From assembly GCF_013283855.1 (NCBI RefSeq), contig NZ_CP054056.1, forward strand, positions 620,001 through 684,000: a DNA stretch of 64,000 nucleotides. The letters are read 5' to 3'. Below the pieces are notes generated by a model. It was not told the origin of the DNA, did not search any database, and saw nothing but the letters and a program-made list of their open reading frames with translations. This DNA is from Aquiluna borgnonia. Lineage in GTDB: Bacteria > Actinomycetota > Actinomycetes > Actinomycetales > Microbacteriaceae. The position numbers and the translations under genes were made by a program. Below are positions 54,118 through 63,575 of this stretch, piece by piece. The stretch's first letter is position 1; the number at the start of each line of letters is the position of its first letter.

Positions 54118-56349
54118 TTGACTGACAGCTTTGCATCGTCGCTGAGGTCTCGCCTGCCGAGAATCTTTACTAGATCCTCTACGGCCTATGGAGCCGATCT
54201 AAGTGAACTCATCAAGATTGTGAGAATCAACCACCCCAAAAGCGACTACCAGGTAATTGAACGTGCCTACAAGACAGCAGAGCACTATCACGAAGGTCAA
54301 AAGCGCAAGTCTGGAGAGGACTACATAACCCACCCGCTTGCGGTTGCACGAATCCTTGCCGACCTCGCTTCCGGGCCCGCAACCATTGCCGCCGCACTGC
54401 TGCACGATACGGTCGAGGACACAGAGTACTCGATTGATAAGTTGCGCAGTGACTTCGGTGAGGAAGTGGCTCTTCTGGTAGACGGCGTGACCAAGCTAGA
54501 CAAGGTCAAATTTGGTGACAGCGCCCAGGCAGAAACCATGCGCAAGATGGTTGTAGCCATGAGCAAAGATGTCAGGGTTTTAGTCATAAAGCTGGCCGAC
54601 CGTCTGCACAACGCCAGAACCTGGGGCTTTGTAAACCCTGAGTCGGCTAAGCGTAAGGCTCAGGAGACTCTCGAGATTTATGCCCCCTTGGCACACCGTC
54701 TCGGAATCAGCACCATAAAGGTTGAACTTGAGGACATCAGTTTTGCCGTCCTTTATCCAAAGGTTTACGAAGAAATAGTCAGCTTGGTGTCGCAGCGCAA
54801 TCCCTCTCGCAGTGAATACACCGAGCGAGTAATAGACGCCATCGAAACAGAACTTCGAGATAACCGCGTCAAGGCAAGAATTTCAGGGCGCCCCAAGCAG
54901 TACTACAGCATCTATCAAAAGATGGTTATGCGCGGTCGTGAGTTTGATGACATTTACGACCTAGTTGGAATCAGGGTAATTGTCTCCAGTGTCAGGGATT
55001 GTTACGCCGCACTGGGAGCACTGCACGCTAAGTGGTCCCCGTTGCCAGGCCGATTCAAGGACTACATCGCCATGCCGAAGTTCAATCTCTATCAGTCGCT
55101 TCACACCACCGTGGTGGGGCCGGATGGCAGAGCGGTAGAGATTCAGATTCGCACTCAAGAGATGCACCAGAGAGCGGAATTTGGTGTTGCAGCTCACTGG
55201 AAGTACAAAACCAACACCGGTAAAGACGGGGACCAAGAGGTAGATTTCGCGTGGCTAAAGCAGCTGAGCGATTGGCAAGAGGAAACTGCAGATCCAGGGG
55301 AGTTCCTAGACAACCTGCGGTTTGAAATTGGAGCCAAGGAACTCTACGTCTTCACTCCAAAGGGCAAAGTGGTTGGTCTGAGCGCCGGTTCAACTCCGGT
55401 CGACTTCGCCTACGCCGTCCACACCGAGGTTGGTCACAAGACCATTGGTGCAAAAGTGAACGGCCGTCTCGTCCCACTTGAGAGCAAGCTTCAAGCCGGT
55501 GATGTGATTGAAATTCTCACGTCAAAGAGCGAGTCAGCTGGCCCTTCCAAAGACTGGCTAAACTTCGTTGGCTCACCAAGGGCACGAGCAAAGATCAAAC
55601 ACTGGTTTACCCAGGAGCGCAAAGAACTCGCAACCGAAGAGGGTCGAGAAGCCTTGGCAAAGGCCCTCAGACGCCAGGGTCTTCCAATTCAGTCGCTGCT
55701 GAGCTCAGAGAGCCTGAATCAGGTTGCTCAGGAACTGCGACTGACAGACATCAATGGACTATTCACTGCGGTGGGGCAGGGCCAAGTATCTGCCATAACC
55801 ATCATCGAGCGAATCAAACAGCTGCAAGGGCTTGGAGGAGATCCAGACACTGAAGAGATTCCGGTTCAGCAAATTCCGAAATCCCTACGAGGTCCGCGTC
55901 ACCGTTCGCAGGGCGTGCTGGTCAAAGGTTCACCAGATGTGCTCACCAAAATGGCACGTTGCTGCACTCCGGTTCCAGGTGATGGGATTATCGGATTTAT
56001 CACCAGGGGAGACGGTGTTTCTGTTCACCGCTCCGACTGCAAGAACGTCAAGAGTCTCAACGCTGAACGAGTCGTTGAGGTTAGCTGGGCGGAGGATTCC
56101 AGGGGGGTATTCATGGTTCAGATCCAGGTTGAGGCTTTGGACCGATCTGGATTACTTTCCGACGTCACCAGGGTCCTGAGTGAAAACCACGTCAACATTC
56201 TCAGTGCCACCGTCTCAACCTCAAGAGATCGTATTGCGCTCAATAAGTTTGTCTTTGAGATGGCAGACCCATCTCATCTCGACCACCTGCTAAATCAAGT
56301 TAGACGCATCGAAGCCGTCTACGACGTCTATCGAGTAAAAAGCACCTAG
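54118..56349 (+). CDS. relA: (p)ppGpp synthetase/hydrolase (Rel)
   Basis: Makes and breaks the stringent-response alarmone. It is 743 aa. The HD hydrolase domain is at about 60-165, with ALLHDTVEDT intact. The synthetase domain is at about 240-370 (DYIAMPKFNLYQSLHTTV). The TGS domain is at about 400-460 (YVFTPKGKVVGL), and the zinc-finger/ACT region is C-terminal (ARCCTPVPGD, then VDRSGLLSDV-like QVEALDRSGLLSD). Both activities should work. The start is TTG with AGGGAG 7 bases upstream. It overlaps the convergent DUF349 gene by 4 bases. Confidence 0.97.
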   Translation: MTDSFASSLRSRLPRIFTRSSTAYGADLSELIKIVRINHPKSDYQVIERAYKTAEHYHEGQKRKSGEDYITHPLAVARILADLASGPATIAAALLHDTVEDTEYSIDKLRSDFGEEVALLVDGVTKLDKVKFGDSAQAETMRKMVVAMSKDVRVLVIKLADRLHNARTWGFVNPESAKRKAQETLEIYAPLAHRLGISTIKVELEDISFAVLYPKVYEEIVSLVSQRNPSRSEYTERVIDAIETELRDNRVKARISGRPKQYYSIYQKMVMRGREFDDIYDLVGIRVIVSSVRDCYAALGALHAKWSPLPGRFKDYIAMPKFNLYQSLHTTVVGPDGRAVEIQIRTQEMHQRAEFGVAAHWKYKTNTGKDGDQEVDFAWLKQLSDWQEETADPGEFLDNLRFEIGAKELYVFTPKGKVVGLSAGSTPVDFAYAVHTEVGHKTIGAKVNGRLVPLESKLQAGDVIEILTSKSESAGPSKDWLNFVGSPRARAKIKHWFTQERKELATEEGREALAKALRRQGLPIQSLLSSESLNQVAQELRLTDINGLFTAVGQGQVSAITIIERIKQLQGLGGDPDTEEIPVQQIPKSLRGPRHRSQGVLVKGSPDVLTKMARCCTPVPGDGIIGFITRGDGVSVHRSDCKNVKSLNAERVVEVSWAEDSRGVFMVQIQVEALDRSGLLSDVTRVLSENHVNILSATVSTSRDRIALNKFVFEMADPSHLDHLLNQVRRIEAVYDVYRVKST

Positions 56350-57560
56350 TCGACAGCCTTGATTGCAGCCTCTAGCCAAGACTTTCTGGCGTCAATCTGA
56401 GCTTGGATGTCCTTCTTCTTTGCAGCTGGTGCTGCCTTCAGCTCGGCCTCAAGGCTCTCGATAGCAGATTCGAGTTGAGAAACCAACGAGTTGCTTCTGG
56501 CCTTTGCGGCTGGGTCTGATCTTCTCCAAGCGTCAGCCTGGGCGTCCTGAACGAGCTTTTCGACCTTACGAAGTTCCGACTCAATGTCTCGGACCTTGTC
56601 CTTTGCCACGTGACCGATCTTGACCCATTCTGCCTGGATCTCAGAGAGCGCTCGCTTGGCGCTGTCGAGGTCTTTGACGTCAATCTTCTTAGCCTTTGCA
56701 ATGAGTTCTTGCTTGGCCTTGAGGTTAGCGGTGTGCTCGGTGGCTAGCTCAGCGTCCTTTTCCTTCTTGGCCGCAAAGATCGCGTCACCGGCTGCTCTGA
56801 ACTTGGCCCATAGGACATCCTCGGCCTTGCCCGCTCTTGGAGCGAGTTTCCAGTCATCCTGAAGCTTGCGGTAGTCGGCTGCTGCATCTCCACCCTTGGC
56901 GACAAGCGCCTCAGCTTTTTCAACAAGCTGTGATTTGGCACTTTTAGCCTCTTTGAACTTAGAGTCAAGCGTTGCAAAGTAGGTTCTGCGACCGGCCTCA
57001 AACTTGGCACGTGCCTGTGAGAAGCGCTTCCAGATGGGGTCAGTCTTAGCCTTGGGGACCTTCACTCCATCCTTCTGAAGGCTTTGCCACTGATTGAAGA
57101 GGTCGTTCATCTCCTGGGCAGACTTCTTCCAGTTGATTCCCCCTAGGTTGCCTACCAGAGCCTCAGCTCGGGCGGCAATCTGCTCTTTCTGGGCCATGGC
57201 TGCCTCAATGGCTGCGTCACGCTCGGCAGCAAGCTTTGCCGATGCGGCTTCAATAGCGGGGGAGACTTTGGCTAAACGGTCTCGGAGTCCCTTGACATTT
57301 CCCACGGCCTTTGGCTCGGCGAGCTCTGAGGTCAGGTGGTCAAAAGTGGTCTTGAGGCTCTTGGAATCGGTTATGCCTGAGGCCAATCGCTGCTCCAGAA
57401 TGCGCACCTGAGCCTCAAGGTCCTCGAACTTGCGAACGAAGTAAGCCAAAGCCTCATCGGGAGTAACGTTTGGGTACTGGCCAACCAATCTCTCGGTGCC
57501 TTCCTCGATGACGTAAACGTTGTTTTCGCTGTCGACGCGGCCGAATGCATTGTTGGACAC
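56346..57560 (-). CDS. DUF349 repeat protein
   Basis: Coiled-coil-rich protein with several DUF349 repeats, 404 aa, common next to rel in actinobacteria. It is strongly alpha-helical and rich in Ala, Lys and Glu. Repeats carry the pattern LxxxWK or FNQWQSL-like turns (DLFNQWQSLQ; LQDDWKLAPR; IQAEWVKIG). The function is not established. The start is GTG with AGGAG 7 bases upstream. The 3' end overlaps relA by 4 bases. Confidence 0.9.
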   Translation of the reverse strand: MSNNAFGRVDSENNVYVIEEGTERLVGQYPNVTPDEALAYFVRKFEDLEAQVRILEQRLASGITDSKSLKTTFDHLTSELAEPKAVGNVKGLRDRLAKVSPAIEAASAKLAAERDAAIEAAMAQKEQIAARAEALVGNLGGINWKKSAQEMNDLFNQWQSLQKDGVKVPKAKTDPIWKRFSQARAKFEAGRRTYFATLDSKFKEAKSAKSQLVEKAEALVAKGGDAAADYRKLQDDWKLAPRAGKAEDVLWAKFRAAGDAIFAAKKEKDAELATEHTANLKAKQELIAKAKKIDVKDLDSAKRALSEIQAEWVKIGHVAKDKVRDIESELRKVEKLVQDAQADAWRRSDPAAKARSNSLVSQLESAIESLEAELKAAPAAKKKDIQAQIDARKSWLEAAIKAVD

Positions 57561-57585
57561 GGGGGATCTCCTATGTTTTGAGGTT

Positions 57586-58329
57586 TTACTCTACCGAAAT
57601 ACCGCTTAGCGAGACGGCGTTCAGCGGAGAGCCATCACTTCCGTCATCAGCTGTTCCTGCTGCCGCAATCGCGGTCACAGCCTCGAGGTTTGAGGTGATT
57701 CGGCCAAACACCGTGTAGCCGCCCGCAGCGTCCGATGGAATCTGCGAGTCCTTGTAGACGATGAAGAACTGAGAGCCCATTGAGGCTGCATCGCCGCCTC
57801 GACGTGCCATTGCAAGTGTTCCAGCAGGGTAAATGTCGTCTGCCGGAGCATTCTCAATCGGGCCAAAGCTATAGCCTGGACCGCCGGTTCCATCGCCGCT
57901 GGGGTCTCCGCACTGAAGCACAAAGATTCCCTCGGTGGTGAGTCGGTGGCAATTTAGAGATTCGAAGTAGCCAGCTTGGGCAAGGGAGATGAAGTTTGCT
58001 GAGGCCTGGGGTGCCAGGTCACCGAATAATTCCAGTCCTAGAGGTTGATCGTTTAAGTTCAGGGATCCGTTCCAAGTTCGATTCTCAGCCAACGCCGGGT
58101 CTGGAACCATCGACTCAGATTCCTCGACAACTTCCTCTGCAACCACTTCTTCGGCCGGAGCGGATCCAGGGCCAATGCCGAAATAGGCCAACTGTCCGAG
58201 AAATGCAAGAGCCAGCGCACCAGCGCCGACGAGGAGAGCGAGTCGATTGTCCTTTTTGCGAACCAGCTCCCGCTCATTCTTTAGGTTTTGTTTTGCTTGG
58301 TAGTTAGCAAGCTTGTCGGTGTTTCCCAT
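57586..58329 (-). CDS. Peptidyl-prolyl cis-trans isomerase, cyclophilin type, membrane-anchored
   Basis: Cyclophilin-like isomerase probably acting outside the membrane, 247 aa from the ATG at 58329, preceded by GAGGG. A cytosolic basic N-terminus (about 1-30) is followed by one helix (LALLVGAGALALAFLGQL), an acidic linker (about 60-80), and the cyclophilin domain (about 90-247) with LFGDLAPQASANFISLA, LNCHRL, GDPSGDGTGGPGYSFG and MGSQFFIVY. The usual FHR motif reads NCHRL, so activity may be changed. The open frame to 58401 crosses the divergent rarA promoter and is not supported. Confidence 0.88.
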   Translation of the reverse strand: MGNTDKLANYQAKQNLKNERELVRKKDNRLALLVGAGALALAFLGQLAYFGIGPGSAPAEEVVAEEVVEESESMVPDPALAENRTWNGSLNLNDQPLGLELFGDLAPQASANFISLAQAGYFESLNCHRLTTEGIFVLQCGDPSGDGTGGPGYSFGPIENAPADDIYPAGTLAMARRGGDAASMGSQFFIVYKDSQIPSDAAGGYTVFGRITSNLEAVTAIAAAGTADDGSDGSPLNAVSLSGISVE

Positions 58330-58367
58330 AAAACCCTCAACTTTCCGCAGTAATTCTAGGTGTTGCA

Positions 58368-58373
58368 TACAAT
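58368..58373 (+). promoter_or_regulatory. -10 box for rarA
   Basis: TACAAT, 6 bases before the rarA GTG, with no ribosome binding site. It is the best-formed case of the leaderless arrangement in this window. Confidence 0.6.
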
Positions 58374-58379
58374 CAGCTT

Positions 58380-59606
58380 GTGGCTTCAATACCTTTGGCA
58401 AACAGGCTCAGACCCAAGAGCATCGACGACGTGCTTGGGCATGAATCCTTACTAAAGAATGGCTCGCCGCTTCAAAGGCTGATATCAGGGAGCGAGACAC
58501 AGAAAAGCTCCGTAATCCTTTTTGGACCCCCCGGAAGCGGTAAGACCACGCTCGCAAGGCTGATATCGCAGGGAACCGGCTCGGACTTTGTTGAACTCAG
58601 TGCTGTTTCAGCATCGGTTGCAAATGTTCGCGAGGTGGTTGAGAGCGCTAAACGGCAAAGAGAGGTTTTTGACCGCGATACGGTGCTGTTTTTAGATGAG
58701 ATTCATCGCTTCAGTAAATCCCAGCAGGATTCCCTGCTGGCGGCTGTGGAATCTGGTGTGATCACACTGATTGCAGCCACCACTGAGAACCCAGCTTTCT
58801 CAGTGATTCGCCCACTGATCTCGAGATGCCTGGTAATCAAATTAGAACCGCTCACGCAACTTGAAACTAAAACGCTCCTCGAGAAGGCGCTCAACGATCC
58901 CAATGGCGTTCGCCTTGAAATCGAAGAAGACGCCCTTGAATACATAGCCAGCGTCTCGGATGGAGACGCGCGAAGAGCCCTAACCCTTTTGGAGGCTGTT
59001 GCGCTGGGCTCTGAGGCTGCCACTCTGGAAAACGTGAAAGAAGTTTGCAGTCGAGTCCAGGTTTACGATGCCACTGGCGACCAGCATTACGACACGATCA
59101 GCGCTTTTATAAAGTCTGTGAGGGGTTCTGATGTAGCAGCGGCAATCCACTACTTAGCCAGGATGATAGCCGGGGGAGAGGATCCTCGCTTCATCGCAAG
59201 AAGGCTAATGATTCTGGCCGCCGAGGACATCGGCCTTGCCGATCCAAACGCCCTGTCCATCGCTCATGCTTGTGCTGGAGTGGTCGAGAAGATTGGCATG
59301 CCAGAGGGGAGAATCCCACTAGCCGAGGCAACTATCTACCTTGCAACTGCGCCCAAGTCGAACCGGGCGTACCTCGCAATAAATCAGGCTCTTGAAGACC
59401 TCGAGAGCGGCGGACAGCAGCCCGTTCCCGCCCACCTGCGCTCCACCGGAGCCGTGGGCTATAAGTATCCGCACGATTTCCCAGCCGCTGTGGTTCGACA
59501 AACCTACGCTGAGGGAATACCGAACTACTACGAGCCCTCTAATCACGGGTTCGAGAGAACCATCGCCGAGCGCATGAAGGGTATCGGCGATATTCTGGGC
59601 AAATAG
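58380..59606 (+). CDS. rarA: Replication-associated recombination protein RarA (MgsA)
   Basis: AAA+ ATPase related to clamp loaders that acts at stalled replication forks. It is 408 aa. It begins IPLANRLRPKSIDDVLGHE. Walker A is FGPPGSGKTTLA, Walker B is LFLDEIHRFSKSQQD, and sensor 1 is LIAATTENPAFSVI. The C-terminal tetramer domain has KSVRGSDVAAAIHYLARM and YKYPHDFP. The start is GTG. It is divergent from the cyclophilin gene. Confidence 0.95.
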   Translation: MASIPLANRLRPKSIDDVLGHESLLKNGSPLQRLISGSETQKSSVILFGPPGSGKTTLARLISQGTGSDFVELSAVSASVANVREVVESAKRQREVFDRDTVLFLDEIHRFSKSQQDSLLAAVESGVITLIAATTENPAFSVIRPLISRCLVIKLEPLTQLETKTLLEKALNDPNGVRLEIEEDALEYIASVSDGDARRALTLLEAVALGSEAATLENVKEVCSRVQVYDATGDQHYDTISAFIKSVRGSDVAAAIHYLARMIAGGEDPRFIARRLMILAAEDIGLADPNALSIAHACAGVVEKIGMPEGRIPLAEATIYLATAPKSNRAYLAINQALEDLESGGQQPVPAHLRSTGAVGYKYPHDFPAAVVRQTYAEGIPNYYEPSNHGFERTIAERMKGIGDILGK

Positions 59607-59707
59607 TGACAGGTCCACCCTCAACTGCTAAGCTTTCGGGGTTACTCTGCTCCAGCGGCTGGGACGTAGGGTGAGAATCCAACCTAAGACATTTGAAAGG
59701 TACCTTT

Positions 59708-60337
59708 TTGTCAAAGACAACTAGAACCCGCAGCAAGACTCGTCTGTCGCGTGCACTCGGCATCGCACTGACTCCAAAAGCTGCAAAGTACATGGAAAAG
59801 CGCCCGTATGCACCGGGCCAGCACGGCCGCACCAAGCGCAAGTCTGACTCCGACTACGCAGTACGTCTTCGCGAGAAGCAGCGCCTGAGGGCCCAGTACG
59901 GCATTCGTGAGGCACAGCTTCGCAAGACTTTCCAGGAGGCAAAGCGCACCGAGGGTCTAACCGGTGAGAACCTAGTAGAGCTCCTAGAGATGCGCCTCGA
60001 CGCTCTGGTATTGCGTTCGGGCTTCGCTCGCACCATGGCCCAGGCTCGTCAGATGGTAGTCCACCGCCACATTCTCGTTGATGGAGAACGCGTTGACCGC
60101 CCATCCTTCCGCGTGAAGCCAGGTCAGATGATTCACGTTCACTCCAAGAGCGAGAAGACCGAGCCATTCCAGGTTGCAGCTGCCGGCGGACACAGCGATG
60201 TCCAGGCCAAGACCCCTGAGTACCTGTCAGTAGATCTAGACAAGCTCCAGGCCACCCTAGTGCGTCGTCCAAAGCGCGTTGAAGTTCCAGTCACCTGTGA
60301 AGTTCAGCTCGTGGTCGAGTACTACGCAGCAAGGTAG
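59708..60337 (+). CDS. rpsD: 30S ribosomal protein S4
   Basis: Primary rRNA-binding protein of the small subunit, 209 aa. I start at TTG 59708 (LSKTTRTRSKTRLSRALG) with GAAAGG 7 bases upstream; the frame open from 59693 adds five unlikely residues. The S4 RNA-binding domain is at about 95-160 (MRLDALVLRSGFARTMAQAR). It is the zinc-free form: the N-terminus lacks the CxxC motifs. About 100 bases of leader lie between rarA and the start and could hold S4 autoregulation, but I see no clear structure. Confidence 0.97.
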   Translation: MSKTTRTRSKTRLSRALGIALTPKAAKYMEKRPYAPGQHGRTKRKSDSDYAVRLREKQRLRAQYGIREAQLRKTFQEAKRTEGLTGENLVELLEMRLDALVLRSGFARTMAQARQMVVHRHILVDGERVDRPSFRVKPGQMIHVHSKSEKTEPFQVAAAGGHSDVQAKTPEYLSVDLDKLQATLVRRPKRVEVPVTCEVQLVVEYYAAR

Positions 60338-60342
60338 TTCTA

Positions 60343-60690
60343 ATGAGCGGCGGCGAAGTTGTCGGCATAATTTTTGCCCTCAGCTTCGCCGTTCTCGTTC
60401 TATTCATCGGTTTCCCTCTGGTCAAACTCGGGAAAGTTCTCGACGAGTCGGCAAGAACCATCAAGTCTCTAAATGCGGAGCTTGAGCCCATGCTTCAAGA
60501 GGCCAGGGTCACCATGGCCGAGGCGAACAAACAGCTCAAGCGCATAGATGCGATCACCGAAGACGTCGAGCAGGTAACCGAGAACATCAATGGCCTGGTA
60601 GCAGTTTTTACAGCTTCCATAGGTGGTCCGCTGACTAAACTTTTTGGTGTCACCAAGGGCCTGTTTACGGTCATGGGAAAGCGGAGGTAG
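60343..60690 (+). CDS. DUF948 membrane protein
   Basis: Small conserved protein of unknown function between rpsD and alaS, a common actinobacterial arrangement. It is 115 aa, with one N-terminal transmembrane helix (about residues 5-27), a helical, possibly coiled-coil region (LNAELEPMLQEARVTMAEAN) and a basic C-terminus. It is only 5 bases after rpsD. Confidence 0.87.
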   Translation: MSGGEVVGIIFALSFAVLVLFIGFPLVKLGKVLDESARTIKSLNAELEPMLQEARVTMAEANKQLKRIDAITEDVEQVTENINGLVAVFTASIGGPLTKLFGVTKGLFTVMGKRR

Positions 60691-60692
60691 AA

Positions 60693-60938
60693 ATGTCTAA
60701 ATTGGGTTGGTTTGCCGCGGGACTAGGTCTTGGCGCACTCGCCGTGATTCAGCTCAGGGATAACCCAAAGGCCCAGGCGGCCCTGGATGACGCGATTGCG
60801 GCTGCCAAAGACTTTTCCTCGGCCGTCGCCGCCGGATACCAGGAACGTGAGGCTGAGCTATCTAAGCCCGCCCCTAAGGCTGCTGCCAAAGTTTCAACCC
60901 CTAGACCTGCCGCTAAGCGTCCTGCAACCAAGAAATAA
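60693..60938 (+). CDS. Small membrane-associated protein upstream of alaS (DUF6167-like)
   Basis: Small protein, 81 aa. A hydrophobic N-terminal segment (LGWFAAGLGLGALAVIQL) may be a membrane anchor. A helical middle follows, then an Ala/Lys/Pro-rich tail. Similar small genes lie here in many actinobacteria. GGAGG directly before the ATG shows that it is translated. The function is unknown. Confidence 0.8.
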   Translation: MSKLGWFAAGLGLGALAVIQLRDNPKAQAALDDAIAAAKDFSSAVAAGYQEREAELSKPAPKAAAKVSTPRPAAKRPATKK

Positions 60939-60941
60939 CTC

Positions 60942-63575
60942 ATGAAGACTGCCGAAATCAAACGGCGGTGGCTCGACTACTTCGAATCGAAGGGTCACAC
61001 CGTTGTACCCAGTGCTCCACTGATCAGCCAAGACCCAACTCTGATGTTCGTGGTCGCCGGAATGGTCCCCTTCATTCCATACATGACAGGTGTACTTCCG
61101 GCACCGTACTCGCGCGCCACGAGCGTTCAAAAGTGCGTTCGCACCCTAGACATAGACGAGGTCGGAAAGACCACACGTCACGGCACCTTCTTCCAGATGA
61201 ATGGCAATTTCTCATTTGGCGACTACTTCAAAAAGGAAGCCATCGGATTCGCCTGGGAACTCCTTACAAATCCTGTTGAGCAGGGTGGTCTTGGGTTTGA
61301 TCCGAAGCGTCTCTGGGCAACTGTCTACCAGGATGATGACGAGGCAATCGGTTATTGGCTTGAGCAGACCAGCATTCCTGCAGAACGAATCCAGCGCCGC
61401 GGCATGCGCGACAACTACTGGTCCACCGGACAGCGTGGCCCAGCAGGTCCCTGCTCAGAGATCTATTTCGACCGCGGCCCTGAGTACGGGGCCGAGGGTG
61501 GCCCTGAGGCAGATGAAGATCGCTATATCGAAATCTGGAACCTCGTGTTCATGCAGTATGAGCGCGCCGACGGCGGCACCAAAGATCACTTCGAAATCCT
61601 CGGCGAACTTCCAAAGAAGAACATTGACACTGGAATGGGTCTTGAACGAGTCGCATTCTTGCTTCAGGGCGTTGAGAACATCTACGAGATAGATCAGGTC
61701 CGCCCGCTGATTGACGCTGCAGCCAAGCTTTCCGGAAAGCGCTACGGAGCAGTCGAGGCGGACGACGTCCGAATGAGGGTAATTGCCGACCACATTCGAT
61801 CGGCACTGATGCTGATGTCCGACGGAGTCACCCCGTCAAACGAGGGACGCGGGTACATCCTCCGAAGGCTTCTTCGTCGCTCAGTGCGATCACTGCGACT
61901 TCTAGGAGTGCAGCGCCCCTGCTTTGAAGAACTTTTCACGATCAGCAAGAATGCAATGGTCGAGGCATACCCAGAGCTCGAGGAATCCTTCGAGCGGGTT
62001 CTGCGGAACGCCCTAGCCGAAGAGGCAGGATTCACCAGAACCCTGGACACCGGACTGCAGGTGCTGTCTGAGGCGATCTCTCAAAGCGCAAAGGAGCTCT
62101 CTGGGGAAGTTGCATTCCAACTTCACGACACCTTCGGATTCCCCATCGACCTAACGGTTGAAATTGCCGAGGAAAACGGTCTCGGAGTTGACAGAGCGAA
62201 GTTTGACTTGCTCATGCAGGAGCAAAAGCAGCGAGCTAAGTCTGATGCGAAGGCAAAAAAGGTCGGCGGAGCAGGGCTCCAGGTCTATTCAGAGTTCCGC
62301 GCCCTCGGCGAGACTCGATTCCTTGGTTACCAGTCCCTGGAAACTTCGGGTTCGGTTCTGGGACTTCTGCACGAGGGTGAATCGGTTTCTGCACTATCCC
62401 AAGGTCAGCTCGGCGAGGTTTTCCTAGACCAGACCACGCTTTATGCGGAATCCGGTGGTCAGAGCGCCGATGCCGGATGGATTCGTGGCGATGGTTTTGA
62501 GCTTGAGGTTCTGGATGTGCAAAAGCCCGTGAAGGGACTGTTTGCCCACCGAGTCAGGGTTACTCGCGGTCAAGTAGTAGTAGGCGCTGCCGCGCAGACT
62601 CAAGTTGATGCGGACTGGAGACTCGGTGCCGCACAGGCTCACTCAGCCACCCACGTAGTTCACGCCGCCCTCAGGCAGGTGCTGGGACCAGAGGCCTTGC
62701 AGTCCGGTTCGTTCAACAAACCCGGCTACATGCGGCTCGACTTCTCTTGGACCGCTGCACTTTCAGAGGAAACCAAAAGTGAAATTGAGGAGGTCTCTAA
62801 CCTCGCAATACGCGCCGACCTCGCCGTTAGCGCCCAATTCATGAGCCTTCCCGAAGCCAAAAAATGGGGAGCGGTAGCACTGTTCGGCGAGACCTATGAC
62901 GAAGAGGTTCGTGTTGTCCAAGTTGGTGGCCCCTGGTCAAGGGAGCTTTGCGGTGGAACACACGTGTCCAGATCCTCGCAAATTGGTCTGGTTTCCGTAA
63001 CTTCCGAATCTTCGGTCGGTTCGGGCTCCAGAAGAATCGAAGCATTGGTTGGGCTTGATGCGCTTCACTCGCTATCGGCTGAGAGAGATCTAGTGAGACG
63101 ACTTTCGGTCAATCTCAAGGCTCCGGTTGCTGAAGTCGAGGCAAGAATCATGTCCTCCCTGGAAGAGTTAAGGAGTGCTCAGCGCAGAATTGCAGAGCTG
63201 GAGTCCGCTCAAGCCCTCGCGCTCGCGCCGGCTCTGGTTACGACCGCAACCAAGATTGCGGGCCTAAATGTGGTTTCACAAGAACTTACAAATCCCATTT
63301 CTACTGATCAGCTAAGGGCTTTGACGCTTGAAGTCGCTAGGCAGCTGCCCGATTGTGTAGTGATTTTAGGTGCCTCGCTGGAAAAGCCCGTCGTCATGGT
63401 CTCCTCGTCTCAAAAAGCTCAGCAACAGGGCATTAGGGCGGGAGAGCTGGCAAAAGTAGCATCTGCTGTGCTGGGCGGTGGCGGCGGCGGCAAGGCTGAC
63501 TTCGCTCAGGGCGGTGGAGTCGATTCGGCCAAAATGTCTGCGGCCCTTCACGCTGCGGTCTCCGCAATCGGCTGA
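60942..63575 (+). CDS. alaS: Alanyl-tRNA synthetase
   Basis: Charges tRNA-Ala and corrects Ser/Gly mischarging. It is 877 aa. The class II core is N-terminal (RRWLDYFESKGHTVVPSAPL; GTFFQMNGNFSFGDYFK). The editing domain has HSATHVVHAALRQVLG and CGGTHVSRSSQIG. The C-Ala domain ends with GGGGGKADFAQGGG. It follows the small membrane gene by 3 bases and overlaps ruvX by one base. Confidence 0.98.
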   Translation: MKTAEIKRRWLDYFESKGHTVVPSAPLISQDPTLMFVVAGMVPFIPYMTGVLPAPYSRATSVQKCVRTLDIDEVGKTTRHGTFFQMNGNFSFGDYFKKEAIGFAWELLTNPVEQGGLGFDPKRLWATVYQDDDEAIGYWLEQTSIPAERIQRRGMRDNYWSTGQRGPAGPCSEIYFDRGPEYGAEGGPEADEDRYIEIWNLVFMQYERADGGTKDHFEILGELPKKNIDTGMGLERVAFLLQGVENIYEIDQVRPLIDAAAKLSGKRYGAVEADDVRMRVIADHIRSALMLMSDGVTPSNEGRGYILRRLLRRSVRSLRLLGVQRPCFEELFTISKNAMVEAYPELEESFERVLRNALAEEAGFTRTLDTGLQVLSEAISQSAKELSGEVAFQLHDTFGFPIDLTVEIAEENGLGVDRAKFDLLMQEQKQRAKSDAKAKKVGGAGLQVYSEFRALGETRFLGYQSLETSGSVLGLLHEGESVSALSQGQLGEVFLDQTTLYAESGGQSADAGWIRGDGFELEVLDVQKPVKGLFAHRVRVTRGQVVVGAAAQTQVDADWRLGAAQAHSATHVVHAALRQVLGPEALQSGSFNKPGYMRLDFSWTAALSEETKSEIEEVSNLAIRADLAVSAQFMSLPEAKKWGAVALFGETYDEEVRVVQVGGPWSRELCGGTHVSRSSQIGLVSVTSESSVGSGSRRIEALVGLDALHSLSAERDLVRRLSVNLKAPVAEVEARIMSSLEELRSAQRRIAELESAQALALAPALVTTATKIAGLNVVSQELTNPISTDQLRALTLEVARQLPDCVVILGASLEKPVVMVSSSQKAQQQGIRAGELAKVASAVLGGGGGGKADFAQGGGVDSAKMSAALHAAVSAIG

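Noticed and set aside
59607-59707. Possible S4 autoregulatory structure in the rpsD leader
   Set aside because: I could not find a convincing stem or pseudoknot by eye; covariance analysis would be needed before calling it.
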